From assembly GCF_000712075.1 (NCBI RefSeq), contig NZ_JONW01000005.1, forward strand, positions 749,001-813,000: DNA of 64,000 nucleotides, written 5' to 3'. The position numbers and the translations under genes are program-made. This DNA comes from Caulobacter sp. UNC358MFTsu5.1 (GTDB taxonomy: Bacteria > Pseudomonadota > Alphaproteobacteria > Caulobacterales > Caulobacteraceae). The notes under the pieces were generated by a model. That model ran no database searches. It had not been told where the DNA came from and saw only the letters and a program-made list of their open reading frames with translations. Below are positions 49,811-58,011 of the stretch, piece after piece. Positions within the stretch are counted from its first letter, which is position 1. Every line of letters begins with the position of its first letter.

Positions 49811-51038
49811 AATTCAAGGCATCTCCCCTTCTACGCTCCAGCCACAGCCGCTCGGCCGGGGCCGGGCCCAGGGCCAGGGCGCGGTCGTAGGCCTCCAGCG
49901 CCTCGCCGCTCCGCCCCAGCCGCGCCAGCAGGTCGGCGCGCACCGCGTGGAAGGGGCCGAAGTCGCGGAAGGCGGTGGAGTCCAGCCAGTCGACCTCGGC
50001 CAGGGCCAGGGCCGGGCCCGAGACCTCGGCCACCGCCACGGCGCGGTTCAGCCGCACCACCGCGTCGTCGCGCCAGCGCAGCAGGGCGTCGTAGAGCGCC
50101 AGCACCGTCGGCCAGGGCGGCGGCTCGTCCAGGTCGGCGCGCGCGCACCAGGCCGCGTGGATGGCCGCCTGCAGCTGGCGCGGACCGGGCCGCCGTCGGC
50201 CGGCGGCGCGGCGCAGCAGCTTTTCGGCGTCGACGATCAGCGGCCGCCGCCACAGGGCCGGGTCCTGTTCGGACAGCGGCGTCATCGCCCCGGTGTCGTC
50301 CAGCCGGGCCGGACGGCGGGCCTCGGCGTAGCGGACCAGGGCGGCGAAGGCCAGGCACTCGGGCTCGTCGGGCAGCAGGTCGGCCAGCACCGCGGTCAGG
50401 TCCAGCATCTCCTGGGCGTAGCCGGCGTGCTGGCCCGCCCCGGCCGCGTCCTCGTGGGCCTTGGCGTAGGCGATCTCCAGGGTCGACAGCACCGCCCCGA
50501 TCCGCTCGGGCCAGGCCTCCGGGCCGGGCACCTCGAAGGCGATGCCGGCCTGGGCGATCTTGCGCTTGGCCCGCACCAGGCGCTGGGCCAGGGTCGGCTC
50601 AGGCACCAGGAAGGCCCGGGCGATCTCCTGGGTGGACAGGCCGCAGACCAGGCGCAGGGTCAGGGCCGCGCGGGCGTCGGGAGCCACGGCCGGGTGGCAG
50701 CAGACGAAGATCAGCCGCAGCCGCTCGTCGGGGATCAGGCGCGCATCGTCGACCATGACGTCCTCCGCGCTGGGGGGCTGGGGCGGCGGATCCGGAACCA
50801 GCCGGGTCCGCACGCCGCGCCGCCGCAGCATGTCCAGCGCCCGCCGCTGGGCGACGCTGTAGAGCCAGGCGGCGGGGTCGCGCGGCTCGCCGTCTTTCGG
50901 CCAGGCCTGGGCCGCGTTCAGGCAGGCCTCGGCGAAGGCCTCCTCGGCCAGGTCCAGGTCGCGGAACTTGGCGGCCAGGGCGGCGATCACCCGCCCGCCG
51001 TGCGCCCGCGCCGCCTGATCGAGGAGGCTCCTGGCCAT
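49797..51038 (-). CDS. ECF42-type RNA polymerase sigma factor with TPR-like C terminus
   Basis: A 413-residue ECF sigma factor. Region 2 (DLAEEAFAEACLNAAQAWP, PAAWLYSVAQRRALDMLRRR) and region 4 (LTLRLVCGLSTQEIARAFLVPEPTLAQRLVRAKRKI) are followed by a ~230-residue helical extension of the ECF42 (SigJ-like) kind, thought to control activity in place of an anti-sigma factor. It starts six bases after a DGPF/YCII gene, with another one upstream, which is the standard ECF42 neighbourhood. The stop codon lies in a repeat element. Confidence 0.92.
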   Translation of the reverse strand: MARSLLDQAARAHGGRVIAALAAKFRDLDLAEEAFAEACLNAAQAWPKDGEPRDPAAWLYSVAQRRALDMLRRRGVRTRLVPDPPPQPPSAEDVMVDDARLIPDERLRLIFVCCHPAVAPDARAALTLRLVCGLSTQEIARAFLVPEPTLAQRLVRAKRKIAQAGIAFEVPGPEAWPERIGAVLSTLEIAYAKAHEDAAGAGQHAGYAQEMLDLTAVLADLLPDEPECLAFAALVRYAEARRPARLDDTGAMTPLSEQDPALWRRPLIVDAEKLLRRAAGRRRPGPRQLQAAIHAAWCARADLDEPPPWPTVLALYDALLRWRDDAVVRLNRAVAVAEVSGPALALAEVDWLDSTAFRDFGPFHAVRADLLARLGRSGEALEAYDRALALGPAPAERLWLERRRGDALNFPLS

Positions 51039-51044
51039 GGGGGC

Positions 51045-51398
51045 TCAGGTGGTCCCGTCGATGATCGGCCGCACCTCGACCGAGCCGTCGCCCTGCATCG
51101 GCAGCTTGCGGGCCCAGGCCAGGGCGGCGTCCAGGTCGGGGGCCTCGATCACGTAGAAGCCGCCCAGCTGCTCCTTGCTCTCGGCGTAGGGCCCGTCATG
51201 CAGCGAGCACTGGCCGGCCACGCGGCGCACGGTGGTGGCGGTGGCTGTGGGCTTCAGGCCCGCGCCGCCGCGCAGCACCCCCTTCTGCGCCAGCTCGCCG
51301 GCGAAGGCCTCGTGCTGGGCGAAGATCTCGCGCCAGGCCGGGGTGTTCTCCTCGCCGTACAGGGCCTCGTCCTCGTAGATCACCAGAGCGTATTGCAT
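51045..51398 (-). CDS. DGPF/YCII domain protein 2
   Basis: A 117-residue YCII-related protein with the ferredoxin-like fold start MQYALVIYEDEALYG, the DGPF-type segment CSLHDGPYAESKEQLGGFYVIEAPDLDAALAWARKLP and a VEVRPI end. Proteins of this type nearly always accompany ECF42 sigma factors and are their main targets; their chemistry is unknown. It is co-transcribed with the sigma gene (gap of six bases). A TGTCGA-N17-CGTC motif lies upstream. Confidence 0.88.
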   Translation of the reverse strand: MQYALVIYEDEALYGEENTPAWREIFAQHEAFAGELAQKGVLRGGAGLKPTATATTVRRVAGQCSLHDGPYAESKEQLGGFYVIEAPDLDAALAWARKLPMQGDGSVEVRPIIDGTT

Positions 51399-51453
51399 GG
51401 GTCTGTTCTCCTTGACGACCGGGCCGGCCACGCGCCGCCGATCATGCACCAGA

Positions 51454-51480
51454 GACGCAGGCCCCTCATCGGACTCGACA
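51454..51480 (-). promoter_or_regulatory. Putative ECF42 promoter of DGPF gene 2 and sigma gene
   Basis: On the minus strand TGTCGA (51480-51475) is followed after exactly 17 bases by CGTC (51457-51454), 56 bases before the start codon. The same motif and spacing precede the other DGPF gene. It agrees with the TGTCGA / CGTC type of promoter described for ECF42 regulons, so the sigma factor would drive its own operon. Confidence 0.7.
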
Positions 51481-51512
51481 TTCGCCCTTTCGAATTATTT
51501 TCGAGGGCCGGT

Positions 51513-51869
51513 TCAGTCCGGACTATGGGCGATCGCGCGGACCTCGACCTTGCCGCCGGGGATGTGCGGGATCTTGCGCGCCCAGGCCTCGGCGGCGGCC
51601 ATGTCGGGCGCGTCGATCAGGTAGAAGCCGGCCAGCTGCTCCTTGGTCTCGGCGAACGGCCCGTCGTGGACGATCTGGCCGTCGGCGTTGGTGGTGATCG
51701 TGCGGGCGGCCGGAGTGTTGGCCAGGCGCGCCGCCGACCAATCCATGCCGCTGGCCCGCAGCTCGCCCTGCAACACCTCGTGCCGCGCGACGATGTCCGG
51801 CAGGGCGGCCTGGCCCTCCGGTCGAGCCCAGTCGGCTTCCGAGGAATAGATCAGCAGCAGGTACTTCAT
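51513..51869 (-). CDS. DGPF/YCII domain protein 1
   Basis: A 118-residue YCII-related protein, paralogous to the next gene. It has the strand MKYLLLIYSSEADWA, the motif IVHDGPFAETKEQLAGFYLIDAPDMAAAEAWARKIP and the end GKVEVRAI. ATG at 51869 has GGAGGGTCCG just upstream. It has its own TGTCGA-N17-CGTC motif, so it can be transcribed separately from the DGPF2-sigma unit 115 bp downstream. Confidence 0.88.
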   Translation of the reverse strand: MKYLLLIYSSEADWARPEGQAALPDIVARHEVLQGELRASGMDWSAARLANTPAARTITTNADGQIVHDGPFAETKEQLAGFYLIDAPDMAAAEAWARKIPHIPGGKVEVRAIAHSPD

Positions 51870-51909
51870 CGGACCCTCCATCGGCGCGCGACCCGCGCCC
51901 TCGGCGATA

Positions 51910-51936
51910 GACGCGCGAGGCGGGGCGGATTCGACA
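51910..51936 (-). promoter_or_regulatory. Putative ECF42 promoter of DGPF gene 1
   Basis: On the minus strand TGTCGA (51936-51931), 17 bases, then CGTC (51913-51910), 40 bases in front of the start codon. It is identical in both boxes and in spacing to the motif at 51454-51480. Confidence 0.7.
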
Positions 51937-51973
51937 GGGGGCGAGGAAAAAAGTCGAGGGCAATGCGGCGAAC

Positions 51974-52096
51974 ACTTGCCCCCTACGGGTCGCTTCGCGA
52001 CCGTCTTCCCCCATAGGGGGAAGAGCCGCGCCGAGCGCGAAGGCTCCGCCCCCTACGGGGACGGACAGACCGCGAAGCGGTCAGGTGGGGGCAAGT
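51974..52096. repeat. CTTGCCCCC-bounded intergenic element (family F)
   Basis: An element of about 123 bp with 10-bp terminal inverted repeats ACTTGCCCCC / GGGGGCAAGT and several internal hairpins (GGTCGCTTCGCGACC, CTTCCCCC-AT-AGGGGGAAG). It ends ten bases before the stop of the dihydroorotase-like gene and upstream of the ECF42 cluster. Confidence 0.7.
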
Positions 52097-52106
52097 GGGT
52101 GTGAGC

Positions 52107-53441
52107 CTAGCTCGCCAGCGTCTCCAGGAACCGCACCGGCGCGCCCGTCCCTTCCGCCACGATCTCGTCGTCGCGCATGACCACGGTCCCGCGCACGATG
52201 GTCGCCACCGGCCAGGCCTTGGCCTCGAAGCCGTCGAACGGGGTCCAGCCCGAGCGGGTGGCCATCCAGTCGTGGGTGATGGTCCGCTTGGCCTTCATGT
52301 CGACGATGGTGAAGTCGGCGTCGAAGCCCTCGGCGATGCGGCCCTTGTCGGCCAGGCCGAAGATGCGGTTCACGCCGTGGCTGGTCAGGTCGACGAAGCG
52401 CTCCAGAGTCAGGCGGCCGTTCGCGACATGGGTCAGCATGATCGGCACCAGGGTCTGGACGCCGGGCATGCCCGAGGGCGAGGCCGGATAGGGCCGGGCC
52501 TTCTCCTCGCGGGTGTGGGGGGCGTGGTCGCTGCCCAGGACGTCGGCGATGCCGGTCTCGATGCCGCGCCAGACCCCGGCCACGTGCTCGGCCGAGCGGA
52601 TCGGCGGGTTCATCTGGGCGAAGCCCTTCAGGCGCTCATAGGCCTCGGGGGCCACCAAGGTCAGGTGCTGGGGCGTGACCTCGACGCTGGCGACGTCCTT
52701 GTGCTTGGCCAGGAAGTCGATCTCCTGGTGCGTCGTGACGTGCAGCACGTGGATGCGCTTGCCCAGGCTTTTCGCGATGCGGACCAGGCGCTCGGTCGAC
52801 TGCATGGCGGCCTGGGCGTCGCGGACCTCCGGGTGGCTGGTCCAGTCGCCCGGACGGGCCAGGGCGCGGCGCTCGGCCAGGCGGTACTCGTCCTCGGAGT
52901 GGAAGGCGGCGCGGCGGTTGACGTGGCGCAGCACGTTCTCGACGCCGGCGTCGTCCTGCACAAGCAGGGTGCCGGTCGAGGCGCCCATGAACACCTTGAT
53001 GCCGCAGCAGCCCGGCAGGCGCTCCAGCTCGCCCAGGAACGTCGCGTTCTCGTGGGTGCCGCCGACATAGAAGGCATGGTCGGTGTGCATGCGGCCCTTG
53101 GCGCGGGCCAGCTTGTCGGCCAGGGCGTCGGGGTCGGTGGTGGTCGGCTCGGTGTTGGGCATCTCGAAGACCGCGACCACGCCGCCCAGGGCCGCGCCGC
53201 GCGAGCCGCTCTCCAGGTCTTCCTTCCACTCCAGGCCCGGCTCGCGGAAGTGGACCTGGCTGTCGATCACCCCCGGCAGGACGGTCAGGCCCGTGGCGTC
53301 GAACACCTCGCCGGCGCTGGCTTGCGAGAGGTCGCCGATGGCGACGATCTTGCCGTTGCGCACGCCGATGTCGGTGAAGCCCCGCCCCGCGTGATTGACC
53401 ACCTCGCCGCCGCGCACGATCAGGTCGAAGGTCTGGGTCAT
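52107..53441 (-). CDS. Dihydroorotase-like amidohydrolase
   Basis: A 444-residue amidohydrolase of the dihydroorotase/hydantoinase group. The metal motif DSQVHFREPG, the carboxylated-Lys segment GIKVFMGAS, two further His ligands (RIHVLHVTTHQE; VEVTPQHL) and the catalytic Asp in LGSDHAPHTREEK are present. These favour dihydroorotase, which closes the ring in pyrimidine synthesis. No pyrB or other pyr gene is adjacent, so a related cyclic amidohydrolase function is possible. Confidence 0.83.
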   Translation of the reverse strand: MTQTFDLIVRGGEVVNHAGRGFTDIGVRNGKIVAIGDLSQASAGEVFDATGLTVLPGVIDSQVHFREPGLEWKEDLESGSRGAALGGVVAVFEMPNTEPTTTDPDALADKLARAKGRMHTDHAFYVGGTHENATFLGELERLPGCCGIKVFMGASTGTLLVQDDAGVENVLRHVNRRAAFHSEDEYRLAERRALARPGDWTSHPEVRDAQAAMQSTERLVRIAKSLGKRIHVLHVTTHQEIDFLAKHKDVASVEVTPQHLTLVAPEAYERLKGFAQMNPPIRSAEHVAGVWRGIETGIADVLGSDHAPHTREEKARPYPASPSGMPGVQTLVPIMLTHVANGRLTLERFVDLTSHGVNRIFGLADKGRIAEGFDADFTIVDMKAKRTITHDWMATRSGWTPFDGFEAKAWPVATIVRGTVVMRDDEIVAEGTGAPVRFLETLAS

Positions 53442-53584
53442 GGAGCGGCTCCTGCCGAGTGCTGGGGAGGGGTTTGAGGCGGTCTAGGAGCCTGCCCCAG
53501 CCGCCGCAAGACCAAATATCGACATTGACCCCCGCGCGCGACGAGCGCACGTCCCGTCAATCTTTTCAACGCGACGAGGCTCCC

Positions 53585-54670
53585 ATGGACTTTTCCCGAC
53601 TCCAGACCGCCAGCAAGGTCACGGACGAGTGGAAGTATCCGCAAGGCGCGCCGAACCGGACCGGCATGCTGCAGGTCGACAGCGGCCCCGACCACACCCT
53701 CTACTGGGAGGAATACGGCGCGCTTCACGGCGAGCCGGTGATGTTCCTGCACGGCGGTCCGGGCGGGGCCTGCGCGCCGGTGATGTCGCGGTTCTTCGAT
53801 CCCAAGCGCTATCGCGTGATCCTGTTCGACCAGCGCGGCTGCGGGAAGAGCGCGCCCACCGTGGCCTCGCACGGCCCGGCGGTGGCGCTGCAGAAGAACG
53901 ACACCGACCACCTGGTGGCCGACATCAACCGCCTGCGCGACGCCCTGGGAATCACCGGCCGGATGCACGTGTTCGGCGGCAGCTGGGGCAGCACCCTGGC
54001 CCTGGTCTACGCCATCCGCCATCCCGAGCACGTGGCCTCGCTGATCCTGCGCGGCATCTTCCTGGGGACGCGCGAGGACCTGCTCTACATGTACCAGGGC
54101 AACGCCGCGGTGTTCGACAAGACGCCCTACGCCCTCAGCGAACCCGGCGCCTACGTGACCTATCCCGACGAATGGAAGGCCTTCGTCGAGGTCATCCCGC
54201 CGGAGAAGCGCGGCGACGTGATGGGGGCCTACAAGGCGATCTTCGATGGCCGCCCCACGGCCGAGGCCGACAAGCAGGCGCAGCTGCGCGCGGCCCTGGC
54301 CTGGTCGGTCTGGGAGGGCGCGATCTCGAACATGATCCCCGAGCAGGGCGACCCGGGCAAGTTCGGCGAGGCCGACTTCGCCCTGTGCTTCGCGCAGATC
54401 GAGGCCCACTTCTTCGCCCGGGACCTGTTCCTGGAGCCCGACTACATCGCGCGGAACGTCGACAAGATCGCCGGCCTGCCGATCCACATCGTCCACGGCC
54501 GCTTCGACCAGGTCTGCCCCCTGACCCAGGCCTCGCGGCTGGTGGAGGCGCTGGCGGGCGTGGGGGTCAAGCCGGAGACCTACGTGCTGACCAACGCCGG
54601 GCACAGCGCCATGGAGGGCCAGACGGTGATCGCGCTGACGGCGATCATGGACGGGCTGGGGAAAATCTGA
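53585..54670 (+). CDS. pip: Prolyl aminopeptidase
   Basis: A 361-residue alpha/beta hydrolase of family S33 that removes N-terminal proline from peptides. Signatures are the oxyanion loop FLHGGPGGACAP, FDQRGCGKSAP, the nucleophile in GGSWGSTLAL, the acid near HGRFDQVCP and the catalytic His in NAGHSAME. The protein is slightly longer than usual at the N terminus. ATG at 53585 begins MDFSRLQTASK. It is divergent from the dihydroorotase-like gene. Confidence 0.9.
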   Translation: MDFSRLQTASKVTDEWKYPQGAPNRTGMLQVDSGPDHTLYWEEYGALHGEPVMFLHGGPGGACAPVMSRFFDPKRYRVILFDQRGCGKSAPTVASHGPAVALQKNDTDHLVADINRLRDALGITGRMHVFGGSWGSTLALVYAIRHPEHVASLILRGIFLGTREDLLYMYQGNAAVFDKTPYALSEPGAYVTYPDEWKAFVEVIPPEKRGDVMGAYKAIFDGRPTAEADKQAQLRAALAWSVWEGAISNMIPEQGDPGKFGEADFALCFAQIEAHFFARDLFLEPDYIARNVDKIAGLPIHIVHGRFDQVCPLTQASRLVEALAGVGVKPETYVLTNAGHSAMEGQTVIALTAIMDGLGKI

Positions 54671-54798
54671 GAGCCGCCCCATATGCCCGTCATCCGTGGA
54701 GGTGTTCCGAGGGTGACGGGCGTGAGGGCGCCAAGTGCGACCGGCGAAGCAAGGAGGTCGGCGTTGCCTCCATGGCCAAGCTCGCCCATCCTCGGGAG

Positions 54799-55161
54799 AT
54801 GAAGCGCATCCTGCTCCCGATGCTCGCCCTGGCCGCCGGTCTGCTGTCGACCAGCTGCGGGGGCCACGTGCCCGCCGCCCTCCCCAGGGCCGAGGCCGCG
54901 TCGTGTCGGGCGGGCGGCGGCTACGAAAGTCGGGCGGCCTTCGGATACCCGATCTGCCAGCATGACTACGCCGACGCGGGAAAGGTCTGCAGCGGCAAGA
55001 ACGATTGCCAAGGCGGCTGCCTGTTCGACTCGGTTCAAGGCCCGGCGACGCCGGTGGGCACGGCGGTCATCGGACATTGCCAGCCGACGGCGTACTATCC
55101 GGGCTGCTACGCCCGGGTCGAGGGCGGGAAGACGTCCGGCCCGGAAATCTGTTTCGACTGA
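54799..55161 (+). CDS. Cys-rich secreted protein, probable lipoprotein
   Basis: A 120-residue exported protein. A signal MKRILLPMLALAAGLL ends in the lipobox-like STSC, so lipidation is likely but the lipobox is weak. The mature region has a conserved Cys pattern, PICQHDYADAGKVCSGKNDCQGGC and GHCQPTAYYPGCYA, seen in small uncharacterised proteins of Xanthomonas-like bacteria. The start is uncertain: ATG at 54799 opens the signal, while ATG at 54772 has AGGAGG 14 bases upstream. The function is unknown. Confidence 0.65.
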   Translation: MKRILLPMLALAAGLLSTSCGGHVPAALPRAEAASCRAGGGYESRAAFGYPICQHDYADAGKVCSGKNDCQGGCLFDSVQGPATPVGTAVIGHCQPTAYYPGCYARVEGGKTSGPEICFD

Positions 55162-55173
55162 ACCGATCCCGGG

Positions 55174-56343
55174 TCAGCCGGGGTCGCGACCTTCGTCGGC
55201 ATGAGCGGAGCTAGGAGCCGCGTCCTCGAGAACCGGCGTGTCGACCTCGGGCTCCGCCACATCCTCCAGCACCGGCTGCAGCTCCGGCTCCAGGCCGGCG
55301 TCCTCGGGCGTGGCTTCGATCGGCGCCTCGGCCGGTTCCTCGACGGACGCCGCCTCCTTGGCCGCCTTCACCTCGGCCAGGAGGGCCTTGGCCGCCTTGA
55401 CCACCGTGGTGACCGGCAGGTCGCTCATGTGGCGGATGGCCTGGGACAGGTCGGGGTCCACGGCCAGGAACTGCTCGAAGCTGCGCGGGCCGCGCACGGC
55501 CTTGGTCCACGGTCCCCATGGGCCGTAGCGGCGCTCGTCCGAGGGGCCGAACAGGCCGATCGTGGGAATGCCCGCGGCGGCGGCGATGTGCATCAGGCCG
55601 CTGTCGTTGCCGATGAACAGGTCCGCCCGCTTCAGGGCCGCATAGGCGGTCAGGAGGTCCACCTTGCCGGTCAGGTCGATGTAGCGGCCGCGGGCCGAGG
55701 CCATGCGCAGCTCCTCGACCATCCGCTCGTCGCCCGGACCGCCCAGGATCATCAGCCGCCCGCCTTCCAGCGGACCGCCGGGCCCCAAGAGCTGCTGGGC
55801 CGTCTGGGCGAAGCGCTCGATCGGCCAGATCTTGCCCACCCAGTTCGAAGCCGGGCCCACGGCCAGGATCGGCCCTTCCGGCTCGCCCCGGCGCGTGGCC
55901 AGCAGTTGGTCGGCCAGGGCCTGGACCTCGGGGGTGATGTAGAGGTGCGGGGCGGGCGGGTCGCCCTCCAGCTTCAGCACGCGGGCGGCGTCGATCACCT
56001 TGTGCAGGACGTCGGGCGACTTCTTCCAGATCGCCCGCTTCTCGCGGCGCAGGAACAGGGCCGTGCCGCTGCCGCGCAGGTCGACGACCAGGCCCCACTT
56101 CTTGTGGCGCACCTGGTTCCACAGCTTGAACCAGTGCCCCTTGCCCTTGCCCTTCTCCATGACGATCACCCGGTCCAGGCCGGGCACATGGGCGAACAGC
56201 GGCGCGGCCAACGGCCCGGAGACGATGGTGAAGCGGGCGTTGGGAATCTGGTCGGCCAGGAAGCGGATCAGGCCGGACGACAGCACGGCGTCGCCGATCC
56301 GCGTGGCGGTGATGAAGAGAATCGGGAAGGCCCGCTGTGTCAT
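55174..56343 (-). CDS. Glycosyltransferase family 9 (heptosyltransferase-like)
   Basis: A 389-residue GT9 enzyme, likely adding a sugar to the lipopolysaccharide core at the inner membrane. It has the N-terminal ITATRIGDAVLSSGLIRFL, AVGPASNWVGKIWPIERF and the nucleotide-sugar motif FIGNDSGLMHIAAAAGIPTIGLFGPSDERRYGPWG. The last ~60 residues are an acidic Glu/Pro/Ala-rich tail not typical of the family. ATG at 56343 is chosen over an upstream codon. It is divergent from the LMW-phosphatase-like gene. Confidence 0.87.
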   Translation of the reverse strand: MTQRAFPILFITATRIGDAVLSSGLIRFLADQIPNARFTIVSGPLAAPLFAHVPGLDRVIVMEKGKGKGHWFKLWNQVRHKKWGLVVDLRGSGTALFLRREKRAIWKKSPDVLHKVIDAARVLKLEGDPPAPHLYITPEVQALADQLLATRRGEPEGPILAVGPASNWVGKIWPIERFAQTAQQLLGPGGPLEGGRLMILGGPGDERMVEELRMASARGRYIDLTGKVDLLTAYAALKRADLFIGNDSGLMHIAAAAGIPTIGLFGPSDERRYGPWGPWTKAVRGPRSFEQFLAVDPDLSQAIRHMSDLPVTTVVKAAKALLAEVKAAKEAASVEEPAEAPIEATPEDAGLEPELQPVLEDVAEPEVDTPVLEDAAPSSAHADEGRDPG

Positions 56344-56498
56344 CCGTCCTTGTATAAGGCGGGTCGCGAGTCGGCGCATCCCTCGATAACGGCTCAGCTT
56401 TCCGTTCTTTGGCGGCGCCCGGGAGAGGTCAGGGCCGACGCCGGATCGTCACGAAACGGCGCCAGGATGCCCCGCACCGGACACCGGAGCGGACCTCG

Positions 56499-56990
56499 AT
56501 GACCAGCATCTCTCCGTATCGCGTTCTCTTTCTGTCGCGGCGCGACACCGCCCGCAGCATCATCGCCGAGGCGATCATGAACCAGAAGGGCGCCGGACGC
56601 TTCGTCGCCTTCAGCGCCGGCGTGGCGCCGGGCGACAAGGCCGACCCCGTGGCCCTGCGCGCCCTGGCCCGGGCCGGCTACGACGCCTCGGACCTGAAAC
56701 CCCAGTCGTACAGGGCCTTCGCCAAGGCCGAGCCGATGGATTTCGTCTTCACCCTCAGCGACACCGCGCGCGGCGAGCCCATGCCCGAATGGCCCGGCCA
56801 GCCGGTCACCGCCCACTGGGCCTGCGAGGACCCGCTGCGGGCCGAGGAGGATCCGGTCGAGATCGCCCTGGTCTACGCCCGCATGCTGGGCGGGCTGGAG
56901 CGGCGGATCGAGACCTTCATGCAGCTGCCCTTCCAGTCGCTGGACCGCATCAGCCTGACCCACCAGGTGGACGCCATCGGCAAGGCGTAG
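56499..56990 (+). CDS. LMW-phosphatase/ArsC-like protein lacking the catalytic Cys
   Basis: A 163-residue member of the low-molecular-weight protein tyrosine phosphatase/arsenate reductase fold. The P-loop normally reads CxxxxxRS; here it is LSRRDTARSIIAEA, so the nucleophilic Cys is Ser, while the Arg and Ser that follow are kept. The SAGVAPGD, RAGYDASDLKPQSYRAF and VFTLSDTA (in place of the D-loop) segments fit the family. Phosphatase or reductase activity is not expected. It may be a binding pseudoenzyme. ATG at 56499 has GGAG nine bases upstream. Confidence 0.8.
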   Translation: MTSISPYRVLFLSRRDTARSIIAEAIMNQKGAGRFVAFSAGVAPGDKADPVALRALARAGYDASDLKPQSYRAFAKAEPMDFVFTLSDTARGEPMPEWPGQPVTAHWACEDPLRAEEDPVEIALVYARMLGGLERRIETFMQLPFQSLDRISLTHQVDAIGKA

Positions 56991-57015
56991 CGGCCGCGTT
57001 CCGTCGCCCCCAACC

Positions 57016-57058
57016 GTTGTCATCCCGGAAGCCTCCAGAGGCTGTCCGGGATGACAAC
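57016..57058. repeat. Short family A hairpin (copy 4)
   Basis: A 43-bp solo form with perfect outer arms GTTGTCATCCCGG / CCGGGATGACAAC and an inner AGCCTCCAGAGGCT hairpin. It lies between two co-directional genes and lacks the GGACCC centre of the long copies. Confidence 0.75.
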
Positions 57059-57133
57059 CGAAATTCAAAGCTCCAATCGCGCCCAAAGGCTCGAACGCTG
57101 GCGGGGACCAGAGCCGGGGCCTATATCGGCGGG

Positions 57134-57916
57134 GTGAACCAGATCGCCGCCTTGCCCTCGCGGGCCGTCATCGCCGTCTCGGGCCCCGACGCCCGCAGCT
57201 TCCTCAACGGCCTGCTGAGCCAGGAGGTCGAGACCTTGGCGTCCAGCGAACTGCGCTTCTCCGGCCTGCTGACCCCGCAGGGCCGTCTGCTCTACGACCT
57301 GTTCGTGGCGGGCGTGGAGGACGGCCTGCTGCTGGACGTGGCGGCCGAGCACCGCGACGCCATCCTGACGCGCCTGACGATGTACAAGCTGCGGGCCAAG
57401 GTGGAGCTGGCGGCCAGCCCGCTTGGCGTGTTCGCGGCCTGGCCCGCGGCGGGCGGTTTCCCGGACCCGCGCCTGCCCGCCCTGGGCTCGCGTCTCTACG
57501 CCGAGGACCAGGCGACCACCGCCACGGAGGACGACTACGAGGCCCACCGCCTGGCCCTGGGCGTTCCCGGCCCCGCCGACTGGGGGACCGACAAGACCTA
57601 CCCCATCGAGGCCGACTTCGACCTGCTGAACGGCATCGACTTCAAGAAGGGCTGCTTCGTCGGCCAGGAGACCACCAGCCGCATGAAGCGGCGCGGCACG
57701 ATCAAGAACCGCATGCTGCCCATCGTCTTCGACGGCCCCGCCCCCGCCTTCGGGACCGAGGTGCTGGCTGGCGAGCTCCGGGCCGGCGAGGTGCTGTCGG
57801 GCCGCGACGGCCGGGCCATGGCCCTGCTGCGCCTGGACCGCATCGAAGGCGCGGACCTGACGGCGGACGGCCGCGCGGTGACCGTGGACCGGCCGGACTG
57901 GCTGCCCGCGGCCTGA
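57134..57916 (+). CDS. ygfZ: tRNA-modifying/Fe-S assembly protein YgfZ (CAF17 family)
   Basis: A 260-residue folate-binding protein of the YgfZ/CAF17 family, which helps repair or assemble Fe-S clusters of enzymes such as MiaB. It shows the aminomethyltransferase-like SGPDARSFLNGLLSQEV start, the LTPQGRLLYDLFV segment and the diagnostic KGCFVGQE with its conserved Cys (ETTSRMKRRGTIKNR follows). The start is GTG at 57134. It stands alone between a family A hairpin and the serine hydrolase gene. Confidence 0.9.
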   Translation: MNQIAALPSRAVIAVSGPDARSFLNGLLSQEVETLASSELRFSGLLTPQGRLLYDLFVAGVEDGLLLDVAAEHRDAILTRLTMYKLRAKVELAASPLGVFAAWPAAGGFPDPRLPALGSRLYAEDQATTATEDDYEAHRLALGVPGPADWGTDKTYPIEADFDLLNGIDFKKGCFVGQETTSRMKRRGTIKNRMLPIVFDGPAPAFGTEVLAGELRAGEVLSGRDGRAMALLRLDRIEGADLTADGRAVTVDRPDWLPAA

Positions 57917-58011
57917 CCCCCGCGACCATGGACGATTTTTAAGATTCATTCGCATTGAGCGAACGCCGTCGTCCGGTCACTCTCCCGACAACGTGAGGTT
58001 GGGAGCGGCGG

